Shown in pieces: positions 21,869 through 33,175 of a DNA stretch of 64,000 nt (its first letter is position 1; each line of letters starts with the position of its first letter). The translations under genes were made by a program, and so were the position numbers. The DNA is from Billgrantia antri (lineage in GTDB: Bacteria > Pseudomonadota > Gammaproteobacteria > Pseudomonadales > Halomonadaceae). The stretch is from positions 62,001-126,000 of the forward strand of contig NZ_JAHYCA010000004.1 in assembly GCF_019430905.1 (NCBI RefSeq). The letters are read 5' to 3'. The notes beneath the pieces are model-generated. The model searched no databases. It was not told where the DNA came from and worked only from the letters and a program-made list of their open reading frames with translations.

Positions 21869-22821
21869 GCACCACGACCTCTTCCATCGGGAGCCCTCCC
21901 GCAGCGAGCCGCTGGGAGCGCTTTCGCGATTCATACCTCCTTTACAGCTTCAAGCGCGACCTGATCGCCCAGGTCAGCCTGCTGGTCTTCGTGATGATGG
22001 TCGCGGCCGCCGTGCTGGCGCCATGGCTGGCGCCGATGAACCCTCATGATCTCGCGCAGATCGACATTCTCGCCTCGGAACTGCCGCCCTTCTGGATCTC
22101 CGGCAGCGAGGACGCCTACGTTCTCGGCACCGATGCCCAAGGCCGCGACATGCTCTCCACCATCCTCTACGGTGCGCGGGTGTCGCTGATCATCGGCTTT
22201 GGCGCAGTGGCCCTGCAGGCGATCCTGGGGGTCTGCTTCGGACTGCTGGCCGGCTACCTGGGCGGACGTATCGACGCCTTCCTGATGCGCCTGGCCGACA
22301 TCCAGCTTTCCTTTTCCACTCTGATGGTGGCCATCGTGGTGGGCGCCCTGGTGAAGGCAATCTTCGGCGGCGCCACCTTCAGCGCCTACGCCGTGCCGCT
22401 GCTGGTGCTTATCATCGGTCTTGCCGAGTGGCCGCAGTACGCCCGCACCGTTCGCGCTTCGGTGCTCGCCGAGAAGGGCAAGGAGTACGTCGACGCTGCC
22501 CGCACCATGGGCCTCTCCAGCCGGCGCATCATGTTTCGCCATATCCTGCCCAATACGCTGTCGCCGATCTTCGTCATCTCCACGGTGCAGGTGGCCAACG
22601 CCATCATCTCCGAGGCGGCGCTCTCTTTCCTGGGGCTGGGTATGCCCGAGACCCATCCATCTCTGGGCTCACTGATCAAGTCGGGCTTCGACTACCTGCA
22701 ATCGGGCTCCTGGTGGATCACGCTGATGCCCGGGGCAGTGCTGGTGCTGCTCGTACTGGTGATCAACCTGCTCGGCGACTGGCTGCGCGATGTGCTCAAC
22801 CCGCGCCTGTACAAGGGCTGA
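21865..22821 (+). CDS. Peptide ABC transporter permease (DppC type)
   Basis: Second inner-membrane permease, 318 residues. The N-terminal cytoplasmic stretch (about 1-35) and first helix are followed by a periplasmic part with LGTDAQGRDMLSTILYGARVSL, a hallmark of DppC/OppC proteins. The EAA loop is around EYVDAARTMGLSSRRIMFRHILPN. It overlaps the preceding gene (ATGA) and is followed 21 bases later by the first ATPase gene. Confidence 0.94.
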   Translation: MSTTTSSIGSPPAASRWERFRDSYLLYSFKRDLIAQVSLLVFVMMVAAAVLAPWLAPMNPHDLAQIDILASELPPFWISGSEDAYVLGTDAQGRDMLSTILYGARVSLIIGFGAVALQAILGVCFGLLAGYLGGRIDAFLMRLADIQLSFSTLMVAIVVGALVKAIFGGATFSAYAVPLLVLIIGLAEWPQYARTVRASVLAEKGKEYVDAARTMGLSSRRIMFRHILPNTLSPIFVISTVQVANAIISEAALSFLGLGMPETHPSLGSLIKSGFDYLQSGSWWITLMPGAVLVLLVLVINLLGDWLRDVLNPRLYKG

Positions 22822-22842
22822 CGACGGATTCTGGAGACTCCC

Positions 22843-23865
22843 ATGTCACTTCTCGAAGTCAACAACCTCGACGTGCGCTTCGCCCTGCGCCGCGGCGACG
22901 TCCAGGCGCTGCGCGACGTCTGCTTCAGCCTCGATCGCGGCGAGCGGCTCGGCATCGTGGGCGAATCCGGCGCCGGCAAGTCGGTGGCGGCGTTCAGTCT
23001 GCTCAACCTGATTTCCAAGCCCGGCTACATCGCCGGCGGCAGCATTCGCTTCGACGGTCAGGAACTCACCGGACTCAGCGATCGTGCGCTGCGCCGGATC
23101 CGTGGACATCGCATCTCGATGATCTTTCAGGATCCGATGATGACGCTCAATCCGGTGCTCACCATCGGCGAGCAGATGATCGAGTGCCTCAAGGCGCATC
23201 GCCGCATCGCCCGGCGCGAAGCCAGAGCCATCGCCCTGCGCAAGCTCGAACAGGTACAGATCCCCTCGCCCGAGGCACGCCTGGAACAGTACCCCCACGA
23301 ACTCTCCGGCGGCATGCGGCAACGGGTCATCATCGCCATCGCCTTGCTCCTCGATCCTGACATCATCATCGCCGACGAGCCCACCACGGCACTAGACGTC
23401 ACCATCCAGGCCGAGATCATGGCGCTTCTGCTGGAGCTGTGCGAGAAGCACAATGTCGGCTTGATTCTGATCACGCACGACCTGGGCGTCGTCAGCCAGG
23501 TGACCCAGCGCATGCTGGTGATGTATGCCGGCCGGGTGATCGAGCAGGGTCCTACCCGCGAGATCATCAACGACCCCCAACATCCCTACACTCAAGGGCT
23601 GATGAACGCACTGCCGCAAATGGCCACGCCGGGCGAGCGACTCAACCAGATTCCCGGCAGCATGCCCTCGCTCGACAACCTGCCGAGCGGCTGCGCCTTC
23701 CATCCACGCTGCGCCTTCACCCAGCGTCCCGACGGCAGCGAGCGTCCCGCCTGCCGTTCCCGAGTCCCCGAGTTCGTCACCTCCGGCAACTGCCAAGCGG
23801 CCTGCCACATGGTTGCCGAGATGATCGAACGCGAACGCATACCGGCCGAGGAGACTACCCGATGA
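22843..23865 (+). CDS. Peptide ABC transporter ATP-binding protein (DppD type)
   Basis: Cytoplasmic ATPase of 340 residues. Walker A is GESGAGKS, the signature motif LSGGMRQR, and Walker B IIIADEPTTALD. The C-terminal oligopeptide-transporter extension carries cysteines (SGCAFHPRCAF, RPACR) like those that bind a 4Fe-4S cluster in related DppD/OppD proteins. It pairs with the next ATPase, which it overlaps by 4 bases. Confidence 0.95.
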   Translation: MSLLEVNNLDVRFALRRGDVQALRDVCFSLDRGERLGIVGESGAGKSVAAFSLLNLISKPGYIAGGSIRFDGQELTGLSDRALRRIRGHRISMIFQDPMMTLNPVLTIGEQMIECLKAHRRIARREARAIALRKLEQVQIPSPEARLEQYPHELSGGMRQRVIIAIALLLDPDIIIADEPTTALDVTIQAEIMALLLELCEKHNVGLILITHDLGVVSQVTQRMLVMYAGRVIEQGPTREIINDPQHPYTQGLMNALPQMATPGERLNQIPGSMPSLDNLPSGCAFHPRCAFTQRPDGSERPACRSRVPEFVTSGNCQAACHMVAEMIERERIPAEETTR

Positions 23866-24923
23866 CGGCGACAGCAATCGCACCCTCCCACGAGACGCCG
23901 GCCACCGACGCCGATCGATCGCTGCTGCAGATCCGCGGCCTCGAGAAACGCTTCTCGCTTTCCGGCGACTTCCTCGAGCAGCTCAAGTTCAAGGGCGGCA
24001 AGCTGGTGCGCGAGCAGAAATACGTGCACGCCATCAACGGCATCGACCTGGATATCCAGCGCGGCGAAGCGCTGTGCGTGGTCGGCGAATCCGGGTGTGG
24101 CAAGTCCACCGTGGCGCGCATCGTAATGGGGCTGATTCACCCTTCCGGTGGCGAGATCCGCTACGACGGTAAGCGCATCGACGACCTGTCGACCAAGGCG
24201 TTGATGCCTTACCGCCGACGCATGCAGATGATTTTTCAGAACCCCTATGCGTCGCTCAACCCGCGCATGACCATCCAGCAGACCCTGGAGGAACCGATCC
24301 GTCTGCACCATCCCGACTGGAATCGCCAGCAGGTGGCGGATAAGGTCGCCGAGGTGATGCATTCGGTAGGCATCGCGCCTGACTGGGGTGCTCGCTACGG
24401 TCATGAGTTTTCCGGCGGCCAGCGACAACGCATCGCCATCGCCCGCGCGCTGGCCGTGGACCCGGAATTCATCGTCGCCGACGAGCCGATCTCGGCGCTC
24501 GATGTCTCAATCCAGGCTCAGGTACTCAACCTGTTGATGGACGCCCAGCAGCAACGCAATCTGACCTATCTGTTCATCACCCATGATCTTGCCGTGGTGG
24601 AGCACTTCGGTACCCGTGTGGCGGTGATGTACCTGGGGCGAGTATGCGAGGTGGCGCCCACGGCCACGCTGTTCGCCACACCACGTCATCCCTATACCCG
24701 CGCGCTACTTTCGGCGATTCCGCGGCTCGAGGATGACCGCCCCCAGCACATCCGTCTCGAAGGGGAAGTGCCCACGCCGGTCAACCTGCCTTCCGGGTGC
24801 GTCTTCCACGGCCGCTGCCCGCATGCCAACGCGCGCTGCCGCGAGGAGGTGCCGGCGCTGATCGCTCGCGATGGCGGCGGGCGCGTCGCCTGCCACGCCA
24901 TCGAAGAGGGACGTCTCGTCTGA
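23862..24923 (+). CDS. Peptide ABC transporter ATP-binding protein (DppF type)
   Basis: Second ATPase of the transporter, 353 residues. Walker A is GESGCGKST, the signature FSGGQRQR, and Walker B FIVADEPISALD. The C-terminal extension has the cysteine set SGCVFHGRCPHANARC. The ATG at 23862 overlaps the TGA of the preceding gene. An insertion near residues 34-55 (LEQLKFKGGKLVREQK) separates the first strand from the Walker A region, as in many DppF proteins. Last gene of the operon. Confidence 0.95.
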   Translation: MTATAIAPSHETPATDADRSLLQIRGLEKRFSLSGDFLEQLKFKGGKLVREQKYVHAINGIDLDIQRGEALCVVGESGCGKSTVARIVMGLIHPSGGEIRYDGKRIDDLSTKALMPYRRRMQMIFQNPYASLNPRMTIQQTLEEPIRLHHPDWNRQQVADKVAEVMHSVGIAPDWGARYGHEFSGGQRQRIAIARALAVDPEFIVADEPISALDVSIQAQVLNLLMDAQQQRNLTYLFITHDLAVVEHFGTRVAVMYLGRVCEVAPTATLFATPRHPYTRALLSAIPRLEDDRPQHIRLEGEVPTPVNLPSGCVFHGRCPHANARCREEVPALIARDGGGRVACHAIEEGRLV

Positions 24924-24987
24924 GACGCTGCGATGATGCCTCTGGCTACACTGTGAGTGTGCTACTCGTCCTGTCTCGGGAGACAAC

Positions 24988-25896
24988 ATGGAACTACGCT
25001 GGCTGGAAGACTTCATCGCCCTGGCCCGCACGCGCCACTTTTCGCGTGCCGCCGAGCAGCAGAACGTCACCCAGCCGACCTTCTCGCGACGCATCAAACT
25101 GCTCGAGGAGGAGATGGGCACGACCCTGATCAACCGCCAGACGCTGCCGCTGTCGCTGACACCTGCCGGCGAAGAGTTTCTGGGGCTTTGCCACGATATC
25201 ACCCAGCGGGTCGCAGAGAGCCGTCGGCGCTTGATTCAGCTCGCTGAACAGCAGGCCGGGCGTATTCGTCTGGCCGCGCCGCAGAGCCTGCTCGCCCACT
25301 TCATGCCGGAGTGGCTCGACCAGTGGCCGGTACCGCCGCCGTTGACGCCCTACCTGCGCGCCACCAGCTGGTTGGTCGATGACTACTTTCGTGCATTGTT
25401 GCGTGAAGAATGCGACCTGGTGCTGTGCTACTGGCCGCAGACGCCCTGTGGCATCGAGCCCGACACGGAAGGGTTCGTCTTCCATCGGCTCGGCGAGGAG
25501 CGCCTGGTTCCCGTCTCGCTGCCCCAAACGGATGGACGGCCGCGCTTCGCACTGGACGATGGCGCCCGGCTGCCGCTGATCGCCTATCACCCGCGCGGCT
25601 TGTTCGATGCCATGATTCGCAGCCACCTCGCCCAGCTCGGCGAGACGCCGGATTTCAGCATTCTCAACGAGAGCATTCAGAGCAACAATATTCGCGAACT
25701 GGTCAGCCTGGGCTATGGCCTGGGCTGGCTACCCGGGCGCAGTGTGCGCGAGGCGCTCGCCGCTGGCTCGCTGGTCGCGGCCGGTGGTGAACGCTGGCAG
25801 ATCCCGCTGGAGATCCGCCTCTACCGCCGTGCCGAGAGCAGGCACTCGGCGGTGGCCGCCTTCTGGGAGAACCTTTCGCCAGGCGTAACCGCCTGA
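24988..25896 (+). CDS. LysR family regulator, HypT-like
   Basis: Transcription regulator of 302 residues. The N-terminal winged helix-turn-helix (about 1-60; WLEDFIALARTRHFSRAAEQ and VTQPTFSRRIKLLE) and the C-terminal substrate-binding fold are typical of LysR proteins. The wording of the N-terminus is closest to HypT (YjiE), the hypochlorite-responsive regulator of E. coli. It follows the peptide transporter by 64 bases and precedes pepQ by 21, so it may control either. A second protein of the same subtype lies at 57585-58502. The effector here is not known. Confidence 0.87.
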   Translation: MELRWLEDFIALARTRHFSRAAEQQNVTQPTFSRRIKLLEEEMGTTLINRQTLPLSLTPAGEEFLGLCHDITQRVAESRRRLIQLAEQQAGRIRLAAPQSLLAHFMPEWLDQWPVPPPLTPYLRATSWLVDDYFRALLREECDLVLCYWPQTPCGIEPDTEGFVFHRLGEERLVPVSLPQTDGRPRFALDDGARLPLIAYHPRGLFDAMIRSHLAQLGETPDFSILNESIQSNNIRELVSLGYGLGWLPGRSVREALAAGSLVAAGGERWQIPLEIRLYRRAESRHSAVAAFWENLSPGVTA

Positions 25897-25917
25897 CTTT
25901 CCGAACCGGAGTGAATC

Positions 25918-27228
25918 ATGACCCCTGACCTTGATGCCCTGCAGGTGCATCACTTCGATGCGCTCGAGAATCGCTACGCCGAAGTGCTCACTGCCCAGGG
26001 CTACGACCGGCTATTGATCTACAGCGGTCGACCGACTCGCCACTTCGGCGATGATCAGGACGCCAGCTTCTGCAGCTATGGCCACTTCCAGCACTGGACG
26101 GGGCAGTCCCAACTGACGCATAGCTGGCTGCTGGTGCAGCCCGGCCGGCGCCCCGTCTGTTATCTGCATGCCCCCGACGATTTCTGGCATCTGCCGGCGC
26201 AGCTCCCCGATGAAGCCTGGACCGCAAGGCTCGAGGTGGTTGTCGGCCGCTACGACGAGGCGCCCCCCATTGCCACCGGCGGCCGCCTTGCCGTGATCGG
26301 CGATGTATCCGCCGCGACTTCTGCCGCACTCGGTGCGGAACTCAATCCAGCCACCCTGCTCACCGCGCTGGACGAAGGCCGTGTACGCAAGTCCGACTAC
26401 GAGATCGCCTGCCTGAGCGAGGCCAATCGCAGGTCCGTTCTTGGTCATAGTGCCGCGCGGAACGCCTTCCTGGCTGGCGGCAGCGAACTCGATATACACC
26501 TCTCCTACCTCCAGGCCTCGCGTCAGCGCGAAGGCGAACTTCCCTATGACAACATCGTCGGTATCGGCTGCCATGCCGCAGTGCTGCACTATCAGCATTA
26601 CGACACTCAAGCGCCCCGCAAGCGCTACAGCCTGCTGGTGGATGCGGGCCACCGCTATCGCGGCTATTGCGCCGATATCACCCGTACCTGGCCGGGGGCC
26701 GAAGCCGACCCGCTCTTCGCCGACCTGATCGCAGGCATGCACGAGATCAAGCAACGCCTGGTTTCAGAGGTGGCTCCCGGCGTCGCTTTCGTCGAGCTGC
26801 ACGAGCGAATGCACCGCCTGCTCGGCGAGCTACTAGCGAAGAGCGAACTGGTCCGGGGCTCCTCGGATACTGCCATCGAAAGCGGTATCACGCGTGCCTT
26901 CTGCCCTCATGGGCTCGGCCATCTGCTCGGTATTCAGGTTCACGACGTGGCCGGACGCACGGCGCACGATGGCTCCCCCCTGCCACCACCGGCCGACCAC
27001 CCTGCCCTGCGACTGACACGGGAACTGGAAGCGGGAATGGCGGTCACCATAGAACCGGGGCTATATGTCATTCCCATGCTGCTCGAACCGCTCAAGTCAG
27101 GTCCCACGGCGAGGCACCTGAACTGGCCCATGATCGAGCGGTTGGCCCCCCATGGCGGCATTCGCATCGAAGACAACGTGATCGTCACGGCCGATGCTGG
27201 CAGGAACCTGACCGTCGACATCGAGTGA
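25918..27228 (+). CDS. pepQ: Xaa-Pro dipeptidase (PepQ-like)
   Basis: Cytoplasmic metallopeptidase that cleaves dipeptides with C-terminal proline. The 436 residues are close to E. coli PepQ (443). The creatinase-like N-terminal domain (about 1-160) is followed by a pita-bread M24 domain. Metal ligands are visible: Asp in VDAGHRYRGYCADITRTWP, His in CPHGLGHLLG, Glu in TIEPGLY and Glu in GIRIEDN. It sits directly after a peptide transporter and its neighbouring regulator, which fits a peptide uptake and breakdown locus. yheT follows after 4 bases. Confidence 0.9.
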   Translation: MTPDLDALQVHHFDALENRYAEVLTAQGYDRLLIYSGRPTRHFGDDQDASFCSYGHFQHWTGQSQLTHSWLLVQPGRRPVCYLHAPDDFWHLPAQLPDEAWTARLEVVVGRYDEAPPIATGGRLAVIGDVSAATSAALGAELNPATLLTALDEGRVRKSDYEIACLSEANRRSVLGHSAARNAFLAGGSELDIHLSYLQASRQREGELPYDNIVGIGCHAAVLHYQHYDTQAPRKRYSLLVDAGHRYRGYCADITRTWPGAEADPLFADLIAGMHEIKQRLVSEVAPGVAFVELHERMHRLLGELLAKSELVRGSSDTAIESGITRAFCPHGLGHLLGIQVHDVAGRTAHDGSPLPPPADHPALRLTRELEAGMAVTIEPGLYVIPMLLEPLKSGPTARHLNWPMIERLAPHGGIRIEDNVIVTADAGRNLTVDIE

Positions 27229-27232
27229 TCCC

Positions 27233-28273
27233 ATGCGTACACGGTGGCAGCAGACCGGTTTCGTCCCCCCGCGCGGATTGGCCAATCCGCACGTGCAAAC
27301 CCTCCTGCCTCGCCTATTGCCTCGGCCACGGCTGACACGTACCCAAGAGGATCTCGAGCTGCCCGACGGCGACTTCGTGGAACTCAACTGGATCCTGCCC
27401 GCCCCAGCAAGTCCGCAGGCGCCACTCTTCGTGTTGTTCCATGGTCTTGAAGGCTCGTTCCAGTCGCCCTACGCCCGCTGGCTGCTGGCAACGGCCAGCG
27501 GCATGGGCTGGCGTTCACTGTTGATGCATTTTCGCGGCTGCGGCAACCAGCCCAATCGACTGCCGCGCGCCTACCATAGCGGCGATACTGCCGATGCCTA
27601 CTGGCTGATAAGCGAACTGTCGCGGCGCTACCCCAAGGCCTTGAAAGTGGCTGCCGGCGTCTCGCTGGGTGGCAATATGCTGCTCAAGCTCGTGGCCGAG
27701 CAGGGCGGCGACGGCCTCGACCTGGCCGGTGCCATCATCGTCAGTGCCCCGCTCGACCTCGCCGCCAGCGCTGAAAGACTGCATCAAGGGTTTTCGCGGG
27801 TCTACGAGCGTCATCTGCTCAACGCGCTGAAGCGGAAAGTCGCACCGCGTCTGGCACGTGGCGAGCTACCTCTGTCGCTGGAGAGTCGCGAGCTGGCGCG
27901 GATCGATAGCCTGCGCGGCTATGACGATGCCGTCACCGCGCCCCTGCATGGCTTCCGTGATGCCGCCGATTACTACCATCGCGCTTCCGCCGGACGCCTG
28001 CTCGGCAACGTCGCACTCCCCACCCTGATCCTGCATGCCGACGACGATCCTTTCATGCCCGCCGGCCTTTTTGAACGGCTCCCCAAGCCAACCGACGCGG
28101 TGCGCCTGGAGATCGCCCGCCATGGCGGGCATGTCGGGTTCGTCGAGCGATGTGGCCAGCGCCTTCGCCCCTGGCTGGCACAGCGGCTGGCCCATGAACT
28201 CGCCTGTTGGACCGGTACCGGTGCTGCCTGGCAGTCGGCGATGGATCGCCACCTCAGCCGATCAGACAACTGA
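27233..28273 (+). CDS. yheT: YheT-type alpha/beta hydrolase
   Basis: Predicted hydrolase of 346 residues in the YheT family of the alpha/beta-hydrolase fold. The nucleophile elbow is GVSLGGNM (Ser), the acid is probably the Asp in [10 protein letters not shown], and the histidine is in HGGHVGFV. The N-terminal [20 protein letters not shown] is characteristic of the family. Function is poorly known; relatives act as esterases. It starts 4 bases after pepQ. Its last 20 bases overlap msrA in convergent orientation. Confidence 0.9.
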   Translation: MRTRWQQTGFVPPRGLANPHVQTLLPRLLPRPRLTRTQEDLELPDGDFVELNWILPAPASPQAPLFVLFHGLEGSFQSPYARWLLATASGMGWRSLLMHFRGCGNQPNRLPRAYHSGDTADAYWLISELSRRYPKALKVAAGVSLGGNMLLKLVAEQGGDGLDLAGAIIVSAPLDLAASAERLHQGFSRVYERHLLNALKRKVAPRLARGELPLSLESRELARIDSLRGYDDAVTAPLHGFRDAADYYHRASAGRLLGNVALPTLILHADDDPFMPAGLFERLPKPTDAVRLEIARHGGHVGFVERCGQRLRPWLAQRLAHELACWTGTGAAWQSAMDRHLSRSDN

Positions 28274-28868
28274 CCCCGGTGCCACGCAAGCCACAGTAGC
28301 CGTTCGGATTCTTGTGCAGGTACTGCTGGTGGTACTCCTCTGCCAGGTAGAAGGCATCGAGCGGCGCCAACTCCGTGGTGATACGACCACGCCCGGCATG
28401 GTCCAGCGAGTGCTGGTAAATGTCGCGGCTGCGCTGCGCGGCGGCGAGCTGTGCCTCGCTAGTGGCATAGATCGCCGAACGGTACTGAGTGCCGATATCG
28501 TTGCCCTGGCGCATGCCCTGGGTCGGATCATGAGCCTCCCAGAACACCCTGAGCAAGGTCTCGACATCCACCTGGCGAGGATCGAAGACCACCCTGACCA
28601 CTTCAGCGTGGCCGGTACGCCCGCTGCAGGTCTCCTCGTAGGTGGGGTTGGGTGTCACGCCGCCGGCATAGCCCACCGCCGTGACATGCACGCCGGGCAA
28701 CTGCCAGAACAGGCGCTCGGCGCCCCAGAAGCAGCCGAGACCGAAGACGATCGTCTCGTAGCCCTCGGGAAACGGTGGCAGCATCGAGCGGCCGTTGACG
28801 GCGTGCACGCCCGAGACACGCGTCGGCGTGTCTCGCCCCGGCAGGGCGTGGGAAGGCTCGGCGGTCAT
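28254..28868 (-). CDS. msrA: Peptide-methionine (S)-S-oxide reductase
   Basis: Repairs methionine-S-sulfoxide in oxidised proteins using thioredoxin. The 204 residues include the N-terminal extension also found in E. coli MsrA and the catalytic GCFWG with Cys46. The sequence continues with the typical [28 protein letters not shown]. Resolving cysteines are near the C-terminus. The ATG at 28868 follows AAGGAG. Convergent with yheT, overlapping by 20 bases. Confidence 0.96.
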   Translation of the reverse strand: MTAEPSHALPGRDTPTRVSGVHAVNGRSMLPPFPEGYETIVFGLGCFWGAERLFWQLPGVHVTAVGYAGGVTPNPTYEETCSGRTGHAEVVRVVFDPRQVDVETLLRVFWEAHDPTQGMRQGNDIGTQYRSAIYATSEAQLAAAQRSRDIYQHSLDHAGRGRITTELAPLDAFYLAEEYHQQYLHKNPNGYCGLRGTGVSCLIG

Positions 28869-28926
28869 GACGAATCTCCTTGAACGGGTCCGGATCGCCA
28901 CCCGACGAGAGTGCCCGGGCGGCCGA

Positions 28927-31900
28927 TCATGGCGACTCGTCGATCTTGGGCGACTTGCCCGGCCGGGTGAAGATATACATCAGGTCCACGGCCTGAGCGG
29001 CGCCCGAGACGGCCTGGACATACAGGTTACGCCACAAGGTGTAGCGCAGCGTCAGTTCGGCGATCGGCGAGAAGATACCGACACCATAGCTGACGCGCAG
29101 GTCCTCTGTCAGGTAGCCGCTGACCACCACCTGGCTCTCGTCGCCGACCCCGGTGGTTTCCAGTGCCAGGTCGTCGATACCGAACGCTTGCCCGATCGCC
29201 CCCACGGCGCCCCCGGTACGGCCCAGGGTGAGTCCGACCAGTGCCGAGGTCAGCGCACCATCGGCATCGCCGTCTCGCGGTGCACGCCCGCGCAGCAGGT
29301 AGGAGAGCGCCCGCGCTTCGTCCATCGCCGGTTCGGAGAAGATCGTCAGGGTCGGCTCGGCGGCAAAGCCGGTCACGCGCAGGCCGGCGATGACGCCATC
29401 CTCGGTGACATCGGGATTGCGAATCGCCTCGAAGTCGAGCAACGGCTGCTCGGGGGCGCCACTGAACAACAGCTGGCCTTGGCGGATCAGCAGGTCCTGG
29501 CCAAAAGCACGGAAACGACCGTCGACCAGATTGACCTCGCCGAACAACTGCACCGGACCGTCCTGCTGGCGCACCTGCAGAGTCCCGGCCAACTCCGTCT
29601 CGAGTCCCGATGCGGCGAGCTGCATGTCCGGCCCCAGGTGCAGCTCGAGGCGCACGTCAAGCTGCATGCCCGCTTCACGCAAGGCAACGGCAGCCGCCTC
29701 GTCGTCACCCGCCGCCGGTGTCAGTTCGCCACTTCGCTGGGCACGAGCCTCGTCGCGGCGGGTGATGATGATCTCGTCAGGGCTGGGGCTGACGGCCGCC
29801 GGCGGGGCTTCGCCGATCTCCAGCCGCGCCCAGGGCACCTGGACGTCGCCGCGCACTCGGAGCGATTGAGGATCGATGCGTACGGTGATGTCCGGGGCGA
29901 TCCGCAAGCGGCCGAACTGAGGCAGGTTTACCAGCAATGGGCGCCGGGTGCCGTTCAGGTCTACGGCGATCCGCCACTCGTCGAGAGATGGCCAACTGGC
30001 GCTACCATCGATTACCAGGCGCCCCTCATCGGCATCGACATATCCCATGAGACGTGCGCTGTCGCCGTCGAACTCGATGCGGATGCGCCCATCCTCGACG
30101 ATCAGCGGCACGTCGAGGCCAGAGGCCTGCAACCCGGTGAGTTCGAGCGCCCCGTCCAGGCTCGGATTGTCGCGACTCCCCGATATTTCGACTCTCCCGC
30201 TGACGTCACCCTCCAGCGTATCGAGCCCCTGCGCCAGGGTGCGATAACGCGACAGGTCGAGCCCGTCGAGCACCAAGGTGCCATCCAGCTCGCCGCTGCC
30301 CAGCGGGTCGTCGAGGCCGATATCCAGGTCGAGTCGACCGGCATCGCCGAGCGTCAGGTCGAGATTGAGCGCCGTTCGTGCCTGGCTGGCATCCAGCGTC
30401 ACGTCGAGTCGCGTATCGGGCATCGACCAGGGCTGTCCGTAGATATCCACCCCTTCCAGATCCAGCTCGCCGACAAGATCTGCTTCGAGGTTCCACTGCT
30501 GCCCGCCCTGGCGCCACTGCGCGCGGAGATCCAGCTCGCTCGAACCACCGGCACGCCAATCCTCGGGTAGCCATTCGTCGAGCATTTCCATGGGCAGATC
30601 ACGCACCGTCAGGGCCAGTTGTCCCTGGTCGGCACTTGCCTGCAAGCTCTCCTCCAGGCAGATTCGACCGCCCTGCTCGCGACGCAGGCAGAATGGCTGC
30701 ACCTGGGCCCGTCCGTCGGCCAGGTCGGCAGTGAATCGGATCGCTTCGTCGAGCCGCATGTCGCCATACTGCGTATCGACCTCCAGCGGAGCGATGCGGC
30801 CTTCGTAGCGCTGGCGTTCGGTGGACAAGCCGCCCTCGAGAGTCAGCTCCGCCCGCGAAAGCGGCATGTCGCGACCGGCCAGCGCCGTCAGGTTTGCCCG
30901 GTGCGATGACAGTCGACCGCTCAGGTCGAGACCCACCTCGGTCAAGCGCTGTCCCCCCGCATCGAGACGCTGGATATCCAACCTCAGGTCGAGCTCGGGA
31001 TCGTCGAGCCCCTGTATGCTACCCGATAGCGCCAGCGTCTCGGCCCGATTGTCGGCGAAAGCGAGTTCGCGGCCTTCCAGGTCGAGTTCCAGGCGCGGCC
31101 TCTCGGGAGAGCCACCGGTGCGGAAACGCCCTGTCAGGCTGCCACCCAACTCATCGTGCAGACTGCCCAGCTCGGTCAGCGAGATGTCGCCACTCAGGTC
31201 CATGCGCTGCTCGGAAATGGCGCCACTTGCGGTGATGCGGTTTTCCCCCTGGCGAAAATCGAACTCCTCTACCTGCCACTGCATGTCGCTGTTCCCGGCC
31301 AGGCGCGCGCGCAGCGAAAGCGGCAGGTCTTGCAGTTCTCCATCGACGGACAGGCGTGGCACACGTAGCTGCCAGCCACCGGGCGTCTGGCGGAAGGCGA
31401 CGTCGATATTGCCGCTCAGTCGCCCTTCCGTGGCATCGGTGAACTGACCGGGATCGACATTGTCGAGGCGTGCCGTCGCCTCGACGTCGAGCCCATCAAG
31501 CCACTCGACCCTTCCCCGGCTGACCACCGAGGCATCCCCGAGACTCACTGACAACGGCGTCCAGGCGAAGTGCTCGAAGTCGCCGCTGCCCGACAAGGCC
31601 ACCTGAGTCAGGGGGATATCAGGCCCTTCCAGGCGCATCGACAGGGCCGCGCTGTAATTCACCAGGCTGCCGGACAGACGCAGGTCGAGATCCTCGACGA
31701 CATAAGGCTCTGCCACCGTTTCCTCTTGATCGGCATGTGCCGTCGCCATGGGTAACGGCCATTGCAGGAGCTCACTCTGCAAGGAAGCTTCGAAGGGTAG
31801 GCTGGGGGCCAGCACGTCGGCTCGGGCAGTAAGGTTGGCGTCGACCGGCCCGCGTGCGGTGAGTTCGGCATTCAGCTCGGCCAAGCTTCCGTTGAGCCTC

Positions 31901-33174
31901 AGGTCGAGTCGCTGACCGGACAGCTCAGGCATCAATTCCGGCAGCCACAGCGCCGCCTCGAGCTGGGCTTCGAGCGGGTAATCGCCGCGCAGTATCACGC
32001 GAGCGGAGAGGCTCGCCTCGATGTCGCGGCTGTCCACGTCCAGCGTCACGATCTCGACCTCATGGCCACGTGCCTCAAAGGCGAGATCAAGAGTGCGTAT
32101 TTCGTAGTCGAGCGGCCCGCTCACTTCGATTCCATCGAGGTGGATACGCGGCGCGGAAATCGCCAGGGGCAGCTCGACCTCAGGCAATGCCAGACGCTCG
32201 CGCTCGTCGAACGGTACGCCGGGTTCCCCCGAGTCGCCGGTCGGTGCCTGCACCGCCTCGGCTGCCGCCAGGGCCTGTTCGCTCAACACATCGCCGCCCT
32301 GCATCGGGTCCAGAGCCAACCTGGCGGCACCGGACGATGGAATGTCGACCCGCAACTGCTGGAGGCGTGTCGGCAGCAGCTGCAGCCGATCACCCTCGGC
32401 CTCGATGCCGGTATGCAAGACATCCCAGGTGATACGTGTACCGTCCGCCAGTTTCAGCTCGACGTCCTGCACTTCGAGTTCGGGCGCCGAAATATCGAGG
32501 GGGAAGCGAAACGCGGACGGCGCGATCTCCTGCGGAACCTCGTCCAGCGCCTCGAGCGCGGGGCGTGAGAGCGTCTCTTCCGGCCCCTCTGCCGCGATAG
32601 TGTCGTCTTCTCCACCGGCCGGCAACGTAACGCGAAGGCCCTCGGCGTGGGACGTTTCCAGCCGCAGCCGGGACTCCTCGGCCCGGGCTGCCGTGCTCAT
32701 CTCATCCAGGACGATCCGCGTACCGTCGGCCAGCCGCAGTTGCGTGTCATCCAGGACTAGCTCTCGAACCTCCAGGGGAAAAGGCAGGCGAATCGGGGCA
32801 CTTGACGCCGGCTCCGATGGCGGTTCGTCACGCGCCTCCTGCTCATGCAGCAGCACGCGACCGCCCTGCATCGTCAGTCGCTCCACGCACAGCCTACCGC
32901 TCAGCAGACAGTCGTCCGCCCAGGCCAGCTCCAACCTCTCGGTGGCGATCTCGGCGGGGCCGGCCTCGATCCGGAATCCGTGCAGCACCAGGCGATCCAA
33001 CGGCGCCCCCTCGACGCTCTCCAGCTGGTAGAAGCCGCGCTTGGCCCCCTCCTCGAGCAGGAGGCCAGCGCCCCAGGGGGACAGTGCAAGACCGAGTACG
33101 AGGATCACGATGCCGATCGCCAGCACAGGCAGCACGATCAGCAGCTTCAGAAAGGCAAGGATCAATGACCGCAT
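28927..33174 (-). CDS. tamB: Translocation and assembly module subunit TamB
   Basis: Very long periplasmic protein (1415 aa) anchored in the inner membrane, which works with TamA in outer-membrane protein assembly and in phospholipid transport to the outer membrane. The N-terminal anchor is at about residues 4-35, followed by a long beta-rich AsmA-like repeat region and the C-terminal DUF490 domain (about 1080-1415; [15 protein letters not shown] and [17 protein letters not shown] are typical). Two in-frame duplicated-looking blocks at about 90-150 and 170-220 give it a slightly longer N-terminal part than E. coli TamB (1259). The ATG at 33174 is one base after the tamA stop. Confidence 0.93.
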   Translation of the reverse strand: MRSLILAFLKLLIVLPVLAIGIVILVLGLALSPWGAGLLLEEGAKRGFYQLESVEGAPLDRLVLHGFRIEAGPAEIATERLELAWADDCLLSGRLCVERLTMQGGRVLLHEQEARDEPPSEPASSAPIRLPFPLEVRELVLDDTQLRLADGTRIVLDEMSTAARAEESRLRLETSHAEGLRVTLPAGGEDDTIAAEGPEETLSRPALEALDEVPQEIAPSAFRFPLDISAPELEVQDVELKLADGTRITWDVLHTGIEAEGDRLQLLPTRLQQLRVDIPSSGAARLALDPMQGGDVLSEQALAAAEAVQAPTGDSGEPGVPFDERERLALPEVELPLAISAPRIHLDGIEVSGPLDYEIRTLDLAFEARGHEVEIVTLDVDSRDIEASLSARVILRGDYPLEAQLEAALWLPELMPELSGQRLDLRLNGSLAELNAELTARGPVDANLTARADVLAPSLPFEASLQSELLQWPLPMATAHADQEETVAEPYVVEDLDLRLSGSLVNYSAALSMRLEGPDIPLTQVALSGSGDFEHFAWTPLSVSLGDASVVSRGRVEWLDGLDVEATARLDNVDPGQFTDATEGRLSGNIDVAFRQTPGGWQLRVPRLSVDGELQDLPLSLRARLAGNSDMQWQVEEFDFRQGENRITASGAISEQRMDLSGDISLTELGSLHDELGGSLTGRFRTGGSPERPRLELDLEGRELAFADNRAETLALSGSIQGLDDPELDLRLDIQRLDAGGQRLTEVGLDLSGRLSSHRANLTALAGRDMPLSRAELTLEGGLSTERQRYEGRIAPLEVDTQYGDMRLDEAIRFTADLADGRAQVQPFCLRREQGGRICLEESLQASADQGQLALTVRDLPMEMLDEWLPEDWRAGGSSELDLRAQWRQGGQQWNLEADLVGELDLEGVDIYGQPWSMPDTRLDVTLDASQARTALNLDLTLGDAGRLDLDIGLDDPLGSGELDGTLVLDGLDLSRYRTLAQGLDTLEGDVSGRVEISGSRDNPSLDGALELTGLQASGLDVPLIVEDGRIRIEFDGDSARLMGYVDADEGRLVIDGSASWPSLDEWRIAVDLNGTRRPLLVNLPQFGRLRIAPDITVRIDPQSLRVRGDVQVPWARLEIGEAPPAAVSPSPDEIIITRRDEARAQRSGELTPAAGDDEAAAVALREAGMQLDVRLELHLGPDMQLAASGLETELAGTLQVRQQDGPVQLFGEVNLVDGRFRAFGQDLLIRQGQLLFSGAPEQPLLDFEAIRNPDVTEDGVIAGLRVTGFAAEPTLTIFSEPAMDEARALSYLLRGRAPRDGDADGALTSALVGLTLGRTGGAVGAIGQAFGIDDLALETTGVGDESQVVVSGYLTEDLRVSYGVGIFSPIAELTLRYTLWRNLYVQAVSGAAQAVDLMYIFTRPGKSPKIDESP

Positions 33175-33175
33175 C

